Assembly: GCA_049890275.1 (NCBI GenBank)
Contig: JBMHBT010000014.1
Coordinates: 62,001-126,000, forward strand
Source of the DNA: UBA7374 sp049890275
Lineage (GTDB): Bacteria; Verrucomicrobiota; Verrucomicrobiia; Opitutales; Coraliomargaritaceae
Length of the DNA stretch: 64,000 nt
Reading direction: 5' to 3'
This document shows, piece after piece, positions 8,755 to 18,169 of the stretch. How positions within the stretch are numbered: position 1 is the first letter of the stretch; each line of letters begins with the position of its first letter. The notes beneath the pieces were generated by a model. That model made no database searches, was not told the DNA's origin, and was given only the letters and a program-made list of their open reading frames with translations. The position numbers were made by a program, and so were the translations under genes.

Positions 8755-8769
8755 TAATTGTGTCTTTCT

Positions 8770-10320
8770 TTAAAAGACTACCTTTAGTGCAGCAGCATGT
8801 GGATTGGGCGCATTTTCAGGCAGTGAAACACTAAGCCCAGTGTCATCCTGACTAAAAGTCACTTCTCCATGGCCGAGTAACTGGACTGATTGAATCGGGC
8901 GTTCTCCTTCGAAGGATCGGATAGTCACTTCTTGCTTGTTGGGCCACTTTAATAGGAAGCAATAGACTACGTTACCATCTTTTGAGGAAGTAAAGCGGTA
9001 TTCGCCTTCCTGAGCATCGATCGGTTTTTCGTTGTGGCACTTCGACTCGTATTCACTGACTACCCCTTCTCCGAATGTTTTCCAAGGGCGTGTTCCGTAG
9101 ATACCTTCGCCGCTACTATCGATGAATGCCTTAATCTCCGAAAGAATACGGGTGCATTCATCATCTAGGGTTCCGTCGGGAAGGATCGGTACACTGAGCA
9201 GCATATTGCCATTTTTACTCACGACATCGATTAAGAAATGAATGACGCTTTCCGAACTCTTGTAGTTAAAACCTTCGTGATAGAACCAATTGCCGAGGCA
9301 GGTATCAATTTGCCAAGGTTCTTCGGTTATCCCTTTGGCGAGTCCGCGTTCGATATCGAAAACTCCGGCACCCGGTATGTAAGTACCTAGACCGGGGTGG
9401 TTTTTCTGTGTGTAGAGTGCATTGAGCTGACCGCCATTCTTTTTAATGCTCTGGTTGTAATAATAAGCTACGATGCTATGACTGTATTTTCCCACTGCGA
9501 AAGCACCATCGGAGTAGAAGAGGTCCGGTTCGTGTTTGTCGAGTAGGTCCTTCATCCGGAAATACCATTCCTTACCCCAAGCATCCGGAACATCCTCCGG
9601 GGTGCACCAGTTGTCGGGTCGGTCTGTCGCCAGCTTGGTATTGTAAAGATCCTGGTAACGTTCGTCGTTGCCGTCATAAGGGACGCCAGTCATTGGTCCG
9701 GTTTTATCAGCACCCTTACTGGTGCCGAACCAATGATAGTAATTGGACCAATGTTCGGACACTCCGAAGTGGAGGCCATGTTTTCGGGCAGACTCACGCC
9801 ACATGCCGACGATGTCTTTTTTGGGTCCCAGATTGATTGAATTCCAACGATGATAAGCAGAATCCCAGCAGTCGAAGTTATCGGTGTGCACGGCCAGCGC
9901 CATGAAGTAGCGAGCACCGACATCCTTGTATAGTTGGATGAGCGCATCCGGGTCAAAATTTTCTGCTTTCCAGAGGGGAAGCATGTCTTTGTAGCCGACT
10001 TCGGAAGGATGTCCAAAGTTGTCGCAGTGGTAGTTGTAGACCGTTTGATGAAAGTTGCCTTCCTCTTGTTTGTAGTCCTGAATGTACATGTTGCGGGCAT
10101 ACCAATCACCCGTCTTGGTGTAACATTGCGGACCCCAGTGCGCCCAGATGCCAAACTTCGCATCCTGAAACCATTCAGGGCATTCAAACTGTTGCAGTGA
10201 TTTTGGGTTTCCGGAAAAAGGACCCTCGCCATCCGTTATGGGTTGGTTCAGCATTTCCTCGCGGATTTGCTTGTAGCGTTCTTCAAGATGATCGAGCTCG
10301 TGCGTGCTTACTTTACTCAT
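8770..10320 (-). CDS. GH29 alpha-L-fucosidase/alpha-L-galactosidase, leaderless
   Basis: This 516-residue exo-glycosidase of family GH29 has the family N-terminal motif KFGIWAHWGP (55-64), the HTDNFD segment, FGVSEHW (185-191), and the nucleophile aspartate D271 in DLFYSDG. A C-terminal beta-sandwich follows. No signal peptide is seen, so it should act on imported oligosaccharides. GH29 enzymes remove alpha-L-fucose, and some in porphyran loci remove alpha-L-galactose. The GH86 neighbour and the L-galactose-type genes further on favour alpha-L-galactosidase. This is inference, because the two activities cannot be separated by reading. It diverges from the GH86 operon across a 264-bp promoter region. 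Confidence 0.93.
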   Translation of the reverse strand: MSKVSTHELDHLEERYKQIREEMLNQPITDGEGPFSGNPKSLQQFECPEWFQDAKFGIWAHWGPQCYTKTGDWYARNMYIQDYKQEEGNFHQTVYNYHCDNFGHPSEVGYKDMLPLWKAENFDPDALIQLYKDVGARYFMALAVHTDNFDCWDSAYHRWNSINLGPKKDIVGMWRESARKHGLHFGVSEHWSNYYHWFGTSKGADKTGPMTGVPYDGNDERYQDLYNTKLATDRPDNWCTPEDVPDAWGKEWYFRMKDLLDKHEPDLFYSDGAFAVGKYSHSIVAYYYNQSIKKNGGQLNALYTQKNHPGLGTYIPGAGVFDIERGLAKGITEEPWQIDTCLGNWFYHEGFNYKSSESVIHFLIDVVSKNGNMLLSVPILPDGTLDDECTRILSEIKAFIDSSGEGIYGTRPWKTFGEGVVSEYESKCHNEKPIDAQEGEYRFTSSKDGNVVYCFLLKWPNKQEVTIRSFEGERPIQSVQLLGHGEVTFSQDDTGLSVSLPENAPNPHAAALKVVF

Positions 10321-10457
10321 GTTAAGTAATCGTCCGGTAGGGTTAAGAAAACGGATTTTAGTCGTATTAGATTTGTATTATTACCTAACAAGAATCTCCT
10401 TATTACAAGGCTAAAGAAGCGATATCCCAATCGGTTCTGCCATAGGTTTTAGTTGAC

Positions 10458-10495
10458 TTTGCTCCATTTAGAATACCCACATATAAATGAGCAAA
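10458..10495. promoter_or_regulatory. Near-perfect inverted repeat in the GH29/GH86 divergent promoter
   Basis: TTTGCTCCATTTA (10458-10470) and TAAATGAGCAAA (10484-10495) are inverted copies differing by one inserted base, with a 13-nt spacer. The right arm shares ATGAGCAAA with a dyad at 25740-25757 upstream of the propeller-glycosidase operon, so both may bind one regulator. The rest of the 264-bp gap shows no gene. Confidence 0.45.
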
Positions 10496-10584
10496 TGAGG
10501 TATAGAGTGCTACTTGATGTCTCACCTAGGGCTCTTTCTAATTGAACCTGTTGTAAACTCAATTGTCTTTAACACCACTTCCCA

Positions 10585-12405
10585 ATGAACAATTTACTAA
10601 TTACTTCACTCTTTTTTGTGACTAGCTGCACTTTTGCAGAGGTTAACGTTCGCTATAATTTCTCCGTTCAACGTTCTATCGGTACTGAATCAGAGTTGGC
10701 TCGGAATAAGTTTTTTAATATCCACGCCAATCCGGCGTACGGGCCGATTGAAGTCAAAGACCATGAATGGTTGAAGGACTATGGCGTTACTTTTGGTCGA
10801 GGTTTTAACGGCCCTTTTTGGTATTTTCGGGGTAAAGATTCATTGGAATCTCCTTTTCCGACAGACGGGCAAGCAGCAGCGATGTCACGCGCTATTACTG
10901 ACCTCTATGAAACGCAAATAACCTATCCGTACTTGGATCGTAGAACTGTAGTGACGGACCACCCACGTGATACGTTTCATATGGATATGGATCTAGAAGC
11001 CGCTGCGCAGTGGACGGTATCTTTTTTCAAGCATTTCTACAACGATGCATCGCGGCCTATGTTTTATGAGCCGATGAATGAGCCTTTTGTTCACGCAAAG
11101 GACTTTGGTGATGACGATAATCAGGTGATTCAGCGCATGTCTGAGCTGTATCGTGAGATCGGAAAGGCATTTGATGCATCCGATCTCGATGTGAAGGTTG
11201 TCGGCTATGCAAGTGCATGGCCATCTATGGAGTTAAAAGACTTCTGGCATTGGAATACGCGCATGAAGTTATTCATGGATGTGGCGGGTGATTACATGGA
11301 TGGTATCTCGACCCACTTGTACGATGGTACAAACGTGACGGGCCAAGACAACCGCCGCTCCGGAGCCAATGCGGAAGCTATTCTTGATTTAATTGAGACC
11401 TACAGCTTTATCAAATGGGGGTATGTGAAACCACACGCGATTACTGAGTTTGGTGATATCCCGAAGGGCTACCCAGAGTACTACACTCCTGAGAAAAGTT
11501 CACAGGAGCATCGTGCCTACAACCATATCTTATTCAATCTGTTTGAGCGGCAGGACCGTATTCTTACAGCCATTCCTTTTATTACCACAAAGTCACCTTG
11601 GTTTTATGAGGAAACAGGAAGGTATGAAGCTTATTTGGCGGATCTTTGGCGTCCCGATGCGGAAAGCGTTGTTAAAGGACAGGTTCAAAATTACTTCTTT
11701 ACTAAGAAAATCGACTTTTATGAACTCTGGAAAAACGTCCGAGGGGAGCGCTCTTGGGTTCATTCTGACAACCCAGATATTGCAGCTGTAACCTTTGTCG
11801 ATGGGGCACGTACTTTCATCTGCCTAAATAATCTGGATGACTACGAGCAAACGATTCGATTACACAACCAAACGAAACAAGGCACACTTCAATCGGCTCG
11901 ATTGCGTCGTCTTAACGTCCCTCCACGCGAAGCGGGTATTTACACCGATAAACCTCTGCAATATGAATTGGATGTGCTTACCTTGCAGCCTTATGAGACA
12001 GCGATTCTTGTTTATGATTATGCGCAACCTCTGTCTTTCAAGAAAGCAGTGACCTGTCGTACTCATTATTCGAAATCGCATCTTTTACCGATCCAAGCCA
12101 ATGTTCCATTGGTATTCTCATTTAATGACTTGCCGGATACATGTATACAGGCGTCCCTGCGATTCAGCATTGGCCGAAAACCGGATCGATCCCGTAAACC
12201 TTTGCTTACAATCAACGGCAACAATGTAGAAGTTCCGGATAATTGGGCAGGCTATGATCAGGGTAATCGGAAGGACTTCTTTGGAGCCATACCAGTTTCA
12301 CTTCCGGTTGATCATTTGGACGAAACGGTTACAGTTGAGTTATCTTTTCCTGATGATGGCGGGCGAGTGAGTTCTGTTGTTTTGATAACCGAGTCGATTG
12401 ATTGA
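10585..12405 (+). CDS. GH86 endo-beta-porphyranase/agarase, exported
   Basis: This 606-residue protein has an N-terminal signal peptide (about residues 1-18, hydrophobic LLITSLFFVTSC then AxA-like cleavage). The catalytic TIM barrel carries an acid/base E166 in YEPMNEP and a nucleophile E288 in ITEFGD. A C-terminal beta-sandwich occupies about 390-606. The early SVQRSIGTESELAR and FNIHANP motifs fit GH86, whose known members cut beta-1,4 bonds of agarose or porphyran. It would act outside the cytoplasm as the endo-enzyme that opens the polymer. It leads a rightward operon with an SGNH hydrolase (42 bp) and a sulfatase (9 bp). The choice between agarase and porphyranase cannot be made here; surrounding sulfatases favour porphyran. 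Confidence 0.85.
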   Translation: MNNLLITSLFFVTSCTFAEVNVRYNFSVQRSIGTESELARNKFFNIHANPAYGPIEVKDHEWLKDYGVTFGRGFNGPFWYFRGKDSLESPFPTDGQAAAMSRAITDLYETQITYPYLDRRTVVTDHPRDTFHMDMDLEAAAQWTVSFFKHFYNDASRPMFYEPMNEPFVHAKDFGDDDNQVIQRMSELYREIGKAFDASDLDVKVVGYASAWPSMELKDFWHWNTRMKLFMDVAGDYMDGISTHLYDGTNVTGQDNRRSGANAEAILDLIETYSFIKWGYVKPHAITEFGDIPKGYPEYYTPEKSSQEHRAYNHILFNLFERQDRILTAIPFITTKSPWFYEETGRYEAYLADLWRPDAESVVKGQVQNYFFTKKIDFYELWKNVRGERSWVHSDNPDIAAVTFVDGARTFICLNNLDDYEQTIRLHNQTKQGTLQSARLRRLNVPPREAGIYTDKPLQYELDVLTLQPYETAILVYDYAQPLSFKKAVTCRTHYSKSHLLPIQANVPLVFSFNDLPDTCIQASLRFSIGRKPDRSRKPLLTINGNNVEVPDNWAGYDQGNRKDFFGAIPVSLPVDHLDETVTVELSFPDDGGRVSSVVLITESID

Positions 12406-12447
12406 CAGTTGATGCATGGAAGCCCGTAGCATGACTATTTCGATCCA

Positions 12448-13695
12448 ATGATCCCTGTGTCTTTTTCATATTTAGATGCTTCATTTTGTTTTCGGGTGAA
12501 CAAATGCTTTCAATTGATTTGGATTCTGCTCCTCTCTTTACCTATGAGTAGTTACTCGTTTGATGATTATGATCCTTTGGTCATGGAAGAACTACGAATT
12601 CGTCAGGGACTGCCTAATTTTTTTCACAAGTTAGCTTCGGAGAAAACTCTACGAATTGCTTATGTAGGCGGCAGTATCACACTTGCTGAAGGCTGGCGGG
12701 TAAAAAGTTTCGCTTGGCTCGAAGACAAATATCCTGAAGTGGATTTTATACAAATTAATGCCGCGATAGGAGGGACAGGGGCGGATTTTGGTTTATGCCG
12801 CCTGGAGGAACACGTGTTGAGTCATCAGCCTGATTTGGTTTTTGTTGAGTATCGAGTTAATGGAGGTGGGGATCATCCGAATGAAGCCTTTGAAGGCTTG
12901 ATTCGTCGAATTCGTGAAGCGAACCGGGAGACGGACATCTGTTTTGTATATACAATTGGTGAGTGGATGCTGCCGAATTTATTGGTAGGAAGGCAGGCTT
13001 ATTACGGCGTCATGCTGGAAGAGGTAGCGAATCACTATGGGATACCCTCGATTGATTTTGGAGTGGACATCATCCAGCTCTTGCAGGCGGAACAATTGAT
13101 GATGAATGTTTCGAAGCGTCCAAAAGGAAAGATCTGGTTCAGTAAGGATCCTTGTCATCCGACAGATGAAGGCCATGAGTTGTACTTAAAAACTTTGGCG
13201 CGCTCTCTGGAGAAAATCGCTTTGCTACCGCATAAGCCCTATGCACACAATTTACCCAATTCACTCTATTCTAATAACTTCAATAAGGGGCGATTCATTC
13301 CTGTTGCATCTGCTCAATACAGTGACGGATGGAAGGCTGTAGATGTCGAAAAGGATCCGATTTATACGGATAATCTTTTTCGTACCAATGCCATGCTTGG
13401 GCAGGCTATGAAGTGTGCCGACGTAGGCGAATCGATTACTTTTGATTGGGAAGGTCGATTCCTTTGTATGACTCACATTCCGCAAAAATCCGGTATTGAA
13501 GTTTCAGTCTCTGTTGATGGCCAAGAGCCCGAAGTTTTTACCTTTGAACAGAGCTCTGAGAATAAACTACACGCACGCTTCTTTTATCTCAAAGAGCAGC
13601 CTCCGGGTAAACATACGGCTACGCTTACTGTAACTAAGCTGCCGGATGGACTTGTCTACTTTGCTGGTCAATGCCTGGAACTTTGTCCTGAATAG
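12448..13695 (+). CDS. SGNH/GDSL-type hydrolase with C-terminal beta-sandwich, exported
   Basis: This 415-residue protein has a hydrophobic leader at about 20-35. Its SGNH blocks are S76 in YVGGSIT, glycine in IGGTGAD near 108-113, N138 in YRVNGG, and the catalytic dyad D234/H237 in DPCHPTDEGH. A separate C-terminal region (about 270-415) looks beta-rich and may bind sugars. SGNH enzymes in polysaccharide loci are usually carbohydrate esterases removing acetyl or other acyl groups, but red-algal galactans carry few known acyl esters, so the substrate is open. It sits in the GH86 operon between the endo-enzyme and a sulfatase, so it probably removes a substituent blocking those enzymes. Confidence 0.82.
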   Translation: MIPVSFSYLDASFCFRVNKCFQLIWILLLSLPMSSYSFDDYDPLVMEELRIRQGLPNFFHKLASEKTLRIAYVGGSITLAEGWRVKSFAWLEDKYPEVDFIQINAAIGGTGADFGLCRLEEHVLSHQPDLVFVEYRVNGGGDHPNEAFEGLIRRIREANRETDICFVYTIGEWMLPNLLVGRQAYYGVMLEEVANHYGIPSIDFGVDIIQLLQAEQLMMNVSKRPKGKIWFSKDPCHPTDEGHELYLKTLARSLEKIALLPHKPYAHNLPNSLYSNNFNKGRFIPVASAQYSDGWKAVDVEKDPIYTDNLFRTNAMLGQAMKCADVGESITFDWEGRFLCMTHIPQKSGIEVSVSVDGQEPEVFTFEQSSENKLHARFFYLKEQPPGKHTATLTVTKLPDGLVYFAGQCLELCPE

Positions 13696-13704
13696 AAATC
13701 CCCC

Positions 13705-15285
13705 ATGAAATTATTATGTCTTTTAATCATTCCACTGTTTGTTTGTCATTTTGTTAGTGCTCAACTGTCCAGTCGGCCGAATATACTTTTTATTATGTCG
13801 GATGATCATGCCGCACCGGCTGTCGGTGTTTATGGCAGTCATTTAGCAAAGTTAAACCCGACTCCGTGCATTGATCGCTTGGCTGCCGAGGGGGTATTAT
13901 TTGAGAATGCTTTCTGTCATAACTCAATTTGTACACCAAGCCGTGCCAGTATTTTAACCGGCCAATACTCGCAGACGAATGGTGTTCTTGACTTGGACGA
14001 TGCACTGGAGGTGAGCCAGCAATACCTTCCCATCGAAATGAAGCGATTGGGCTACAGTACTGCAATGATTGGCAAGTGGCACCTAAAGAATGAGCCGGGA
14101 CAGTTTGATTATTACAAAGTATTGCCCAGCCAAGGGCTTTATTTTGACCCTGATTTCCGAGAAAAAGGGCAGGGTACATGGCCTAATAATATCGTGCAGT
14201 CGAAGGGTCATTCTTCAGATATTATTACGGATAGTACCATCGATTATCTCCGCACATTGGATTTATCGAAGCCATTTTTTATCATGCACCACTACAAGGC
14301 ACCGCATGATGATTTTGAATATGCTCCCCGTTATTCCGATTATCTGGCGAATGTTACGATTCCGGAGCCCGACACTTTATTCAATCATGATGGTTTCGGC
14401 TCGGTTGCGACTCGTGGCGAAAATGATTCGCTCCGGACAGTTATCGGAAGCTCGGTTTCAAATCGGCATGAAGTGCGCAATTACGTGAAGAATTATGTGC
14501 GTAATGCGAGTCTTTCTCCCGTTGAGTCGACTCGTCTCTCTTATCAGACGTACTTGAAAGATTACCTGCGCTGCGTTAAAGGAATCGATGATAATCTCGA
14601 AAGACTTTTCGATGAGTTGAAAACAAAGGGGCTTTGGGAAAATACAATCATCGTCTATACGAGTGACCAAGGCTTTATGCTCGGTGCGCATGACCTCATT
14701 GACAAACGCTGGATGTATGAGGAATCGATGCAGATTCCGCTCGTCATACGATTCCCTCAGCAAGGACTATCCGGTATAAGAAGCGATCTTCTGGTTAATA
14801 ATACAGACTTTGCTCCGACACTGATTGAATTGGCGGGTGGTTCCGCTCCGGAATATATGCAGGGGCGTAGTTTTGTGAAGACGCTTCAAGGAATCCCGGA
14901 AAGTGATTGGCGGACAGCTACCTATTATCGTTATTGGATGCATATGATTCACCACTGGGTTCCGGCCCACTTTGGGATTCGCACTAAAAACCATAAACTC
15001 ATCTTTTATTACGGGCGCAATTATCGGCCGGAGGAAGCGTTTAAGAACTTCTACTGGGGGTTGCCCGAAAGTGAGTATGATGGTTATCTGGGGCCGACTC
15101 CAACTGCTTGGGAATTTTACGATTTAAAGAATGATCCAGAAGAAAAAACAAATCAGTATGCAAATCCTGAGTACCAGACTGTTATCCGGGAGTTAAAGAA
15201 GTCACTTTTTGAGCAGAGGGAAGCTCTGGACGAAACGGATCAAAAATACCCTGAAATTGAAAAAATCATTCAAGCGAACCGATAG
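13705..15285 (+). CDS. Type I sulfatase, exported
   Basis: This 526-residue S1-family sulfatase has a clear signal peptide (1-19, ending in VSAQ). Metal-binding MSDDH is at 31-35, the formylglycine cysteine is C76 in CTPSR, and GKWHL and TSDQG motifs follow. DDH instead of DDLGY places it nearer iduronate-sulfatase or N-sulfoglucosamine-type sulfatases than the CGPSR group in the array that follows. It is the last gene of the GH86 operon, so it is probably co-produced with the endo-hydrolase and desulfates the polymer or early oligosaccharides outside the cytosol. It converges with the next sulfatase. Confidence 0.93.
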   Translation: MKLLCLLIIPLFVCHFVSAQLSSRPNILFIMSDDHAAPAVGVYGSHLAKLNPTPCIDRLAAEGVLFENAFCHNSICTPSRASILTGQYSQTNGVLDLDDALEVSQQYLPIEMKRLGYSTAMIGKWHLKNEPGQFDYYKVLPSQGLYFDPDFREKGQGTWPNNIVQSKGHSSDIITDSTIDYLRTLDLSKPFFIMHHYKAPHDDFEYAPRYSDYLANVTIPEPDTLFNHDGFGSVATRGENDSLRTVIGSSVSNRHEVRNYVKNYVRNASLSPVESTRLSYQTYLKDYLRCVKGIDDNLERLFDELKTKGLWENTIIVYTSDQGFMLGAHDLIDKRWMYEESMQIPLVIRFPQQGLSGIRSDLLVNNTDFAPTLIELAGGSAPEYMQGRSFVKTLQGIPESDWRTATYYRYWMHMIHHWVPAHFGIRTKNHKLIFYYGRNYRPEEAFKNFYWGLPESEYDGYLGPTPTAWEFYDLKNDPEEKTNQYANPEYQTVIRELKKSLFEQREALDETDQKYPEIEKIIQANR

Positions 15286-15320
15286 AGTGGATTGATAGAT
15301 CGACTCCTGTTCTGCCTGAA

Positions 15321-16637
15321 TTAGCAATTGTTTGTTGGGGGGGTCGGTAAGCCAGCAGCGGAGGCCTCCATCTTTCCAAGCAATCGGTTCAGATGAATTG
15401 AGTACACGTCATCGTTAGCCAGATTTTCGGTCTCATATGGATCGTTTTGCAGGTCAAAAAGCAGTTTCTTTTCCTCTCCTCCTGTGCTCGTACAAATTAG
15501 TTTCCAACGCTCTTCAGTGAGCATATGTTGATTGTCCATATAGTGAGTGTTGAGGTGATCACGATGATGGATTTGTTCAGTGCCTAAAACAGGCGATAAA
15601 CTTTCTGCGTCCAGTCCATCAATGGTTTCTACTTGGCAGAGTTCACATAAGGTGGGAAAGCTGTCCCAGCTGTAGCAGAGTGCTGTAGATATTTTTCCTG
15701 CGGGTATATTGGGCCCCTGCAAGATGAGTGGAACACGCGCGCTATGCTCGTAGACGTTTTGTTTGCCGAGAAGTCCATGTTGGCCGACTGCCAGGCCATG
15801 ATCCGCTGTGTAGACAATAATCGTATTGTCTAACTGGCCGGAGTCCTCGAGTGCATGGATGATGCGTCCGATGCCTTCATCCATGGCTGTAATCATACCG
15901 TAATAAGAAGCTATTTCTTCTTGGATGCGTTCGGGCGTGCGTGGGTAGGGGGCGAGGCATTCATCACGAATTTCACGAACCTCTAATTCATACGGATGTT
16001 CGGGTGTACTGTTGGGAGGTAGCTCGATCTCTTTTGCTGGATACATTGAGCTAAATTTTTCTGGCGGTGTGCGTGGATCGTGAGGCGCAGTGAATGCTGC
16101 GTAGAGAAAGAAAGGCTCTTCTCGTTTATAATTTTGAATAAAATCACTGGCCGTATGGCAAAAGATGTCGGTAGCAAAGTCCTCACAGGTTGTTCTCTCG
16201 CTGATGGGGAATACGCCGCTGGGATCAAAAGGCTGTATTGGAGTGGCGTAATGGTCATGCATACCGCCAAGAAAAATAGCGGAGCCTCCGTCGAAACTAC
16301 GTTGTAAGCTCTTGAGGTCATTGTGCCATTTACCGGTAATAAAACTATAATAACCCGCTTTGCTGAAACGCTCCGGTAATGTTTCAAGGTCTGGATTGAT
16401 GATATCCCGGCCGCCGCGCAATGCTCGACTTGTATTGACCCCAGTTAGTAGACTGGCACGAGTAGGGATGCAAACCGCATCATCAAATCCGCCGTTGTGA
16501 TAAGCTCTGGTAAAGGCAGTACCTCCAGCTGCCAGACGATCCAAATTCGGAGTATGAATAGCTGGGTTCCCCGCCCAATTCATAGCGCGACTCTGATGGT
16601 CATCAGCGACCAGAAAGACTACATTGGGCTTGGCCAC
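15321..16637 (-). CDS. Type I sulfatase, leaderless, GTG start
   Basis: This 438-residue S1 sulfatase has VADDHQS at 10-16, formylglycine cysteine C56 in the variant signature CIPTR, GKWHN, and TADHG. The GTG at 16637 is the only usable start: an in-frame TAA lies 15 bases before it. The protein therefore begins directly with the sulfatase fold and has no signal peptide. It is the last gene of the six-sulfatase array and the only one there predicted to be cytosolic, pointing to a late step on imported sugar. It is also the shortest sulfatase in the window. Confidence 0.92.
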   Translation of the reverse strand: MAKPNVVFLVADDHQSRAMNWAGNPAIHTPNLDRLAAGGTAFTRAYHNGGFDDAVCIPTRASLLTGVNTSRALRGGRDIINPDLETLPERFSKAGYYSFITGKWHNDLKSLQRSFDGGSAIFLGGMHDHYATPIQPFDPSGVFPISERTTCEDFATDIFCHTASDFIQNYKREEPFFLYAAFTAPHDPRTPPEKFSSMYPAKEIELPPNSTPEHPYELEVREIRDECLAPYPRTPERIQEEIASYYGMITAMDEGIGRIIHALEDSGQLDNTIIVYTADHGLAVGQHGLLGKQNVYEHSARVPLILQGPNIPAGKISTALCYSWDSFPTLCELCQVETIDGLDAESLSPVLGTEQIHHRDHLNTHYMDNQHMLTEERWKLICTSTGGEEKKLLFDLQNDPYETENLANDDVYSIHLNRLLGKMEASAAGLPTPPTNNC

Positions 16638-16673
16638 AGAATCGTTGTTTTACTGCTGAATAACGCGACAGGC

Positions 16674-18143
16674 TTATTCAACACGGCGAGGTTTTGCGTT
16701 GACTACTTTCGCTTTCAAGGAGGCGTTCAGTTCTTCGTACATTTGCAGTCGCTTTTTTTGGTACGCATTAGACTGAAGCAAGTAGCAAGGCTGGTTTTTT
16801 TCATTCCATTGATTCCAAAGGGTAGCCAGTTGTTGTCGGAGTTCCGGATTCTGATCGATGATGTTTTTCGATTCATACGGGTCCTTTAACATGTCGTATA
16901 ACTCTGGCTCAGTGGCTCCATGATTTTCCAGAAAAAGTTTAGCCTTTGGAGTGCGTACACACCACGCATCGCCATTTGTTCGCCAAAATAAGGCTTCATG
17001 TGGATAGCCCATCGAACGATCATTGACGTAGGGAACGAGATTTTTTCCGTCAAGTGGCTTACCGCTCAGATCGCCTCCGGCCAAAGCGACTGCGGTCGCA
17101 GTCAAATCAAGGGATGAGATAGGATAGGGGTAGCGCACTCCGCTGGAGAGTCCGTTCGGCCAATGAGCGATAAAAGGCACATGGCTACCTCCTTCACGCA
17201 TACTACCCTTGCCGTTACGAAAGGGCCCATTGTCTGCCCATGCCTCATGTTCGAAGCCGGGCTTGCTTTGCACTCCGCCATTATCGGAGAGAAAGAAAAT
17301 CAGTGTATTCTCCAACTTGTCTGATTCTTCCAAGGCTTCCAGAACCAAGCCGATGCCCTGGTCCATCGAATCAATCATAGCCAGGTAGGTCGCTCGTCTC
17401 TTGTCCTTCACTTGAGCGCTATATTTTTGGACTAAATCTTTAGGTGCTTCCAATGGTCCATGAGGAGCATTATAAGCCACATATAAGCAAAATGGTTTCT
17501 CGCCTTTCTTGACGAATCGAGCGGCATCTTTGCTCAAAGCAGTTGTCAGGTACTCGTCGAACTCAGCTGCGTTGGTATTGCGCAGGAGCGGCTGGTAACA
17601 ACCTTCGTTAGCGCTGTAGTGGGGCTTCCCATTCTCTAGCAGGAGCGGATAGTGAGTGTTGACTGAAGCTGGGAAATAGCTGTGACCTCCTGATAGAAAA
17701 CCGTAGAAGTAGTCAAATCCCCGGCTATTTGGATGATAGGGATGAGAAGCACCCAAATGCCATTTGCCGATTATACCGGTGCGATAACCGGCAGGCTTCA
17801 GGCGCTCGGCAAATGTTTTTTCGTCTAATGGCAATCCCTGATGGAGGTCATAAGGCGAATAGGTGAAATTGATCTCCATGCCGAAGCGTGCCTGATAACG
17901 GCCTGTCATCAAACCTGCTCGCGAGGGGCCACAGTAGGGGTGCGTGACGTAGCCATTCTCGAAGAATACGCCGTCCTTAGCGAGGCGATCAATATTCGGG
18001 GTCTCGACGATTGTATTGCCGGTGCAGCCCAAGTCTCCGTAGCCTAAGTCATCGGCAATAAAGATGATAATGTTGGGCCGATGATCCGCTACAATAAGAA
18101 GGGGTAGTAAAAAAGATACGATTAGAGGAAAGTGTTTTTTCAT
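16674..18143 (-). CDS. Type I sulfatase of the CGPSR group, exported (array copy 1 of 3)
   Basis: This 489-residue S1 sulfatase has a signal peptide (about 1-18), IADDLGYGD at 29-37, and the formylglycine cysteine C71 in HPYCGPSRAG. The motifs TGIIGKWHLGA and FLSDNGG are shared almost unchanged with the next two genes. Those three genes also share an exported design, similar length, and the C-terminal EYQ/AYQKKR-type helix near the end. They are recent or conserved tandem paralogues of arylsulfatase A/B type. The order in the array, with 26 bp to the next gene, indicates one transcript. Substrate position is unknown. Confidence 0.94.
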   Translation of the reverse strand: MKKHFPLIVSFLLPLLIVADHRPNIIIFIADDLGYGDLGCTGNTIVETPNIDRLAKDGVFFENGYVTHPYCGPSRAGLMTGRYQARFGMEINFTYSPYDLHQGLPLDEKTFAERLKPAGYRTGIIGKWHLGASHPYHPNSRGFDYFYGFLSGGHSYFPASVNTHYPLLLENGKPHYSANEGCYQPLLRNTNAAEFDEYLTTALSKDAARFVKKGEKPFCLYVAYNAPHGPLEAPKDLVQKYSAQVKDKRRATYLAMIDSMDQGIGLVLEALEESDKLENTLIFFLSDNGGVQSKPGFEHEAWADNGPFRNGKGSMREGGSHVPFIAHWPNGLSSGVRYPYPISSLDLTATAVALAGGDLSGKPLDGKNLVPYVNDRSMGYPHEALFWRTNGDAWCVRTPKAKLFLENHGATEPELYDMLKDPYESKNIIDQNPELRQQLATLWNQWNEKNQPCYLLQSNAYQKKRLQMYEELNASLKAKVVNAKPRRVE

Positions 18144-18169
18144 AATTGGCTCAACCGATTTGAGTTTCT

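Noticed and set aside
8770..10320. Fucoidan utilisation as the main theme
   Set aside because: GH29 alone suggests fucose, but GH86, the anhydrogalactose-type enzymes and the LgoD/UxaE pair point to red-algal galactan. The fucose reading is kept as an alternative only.
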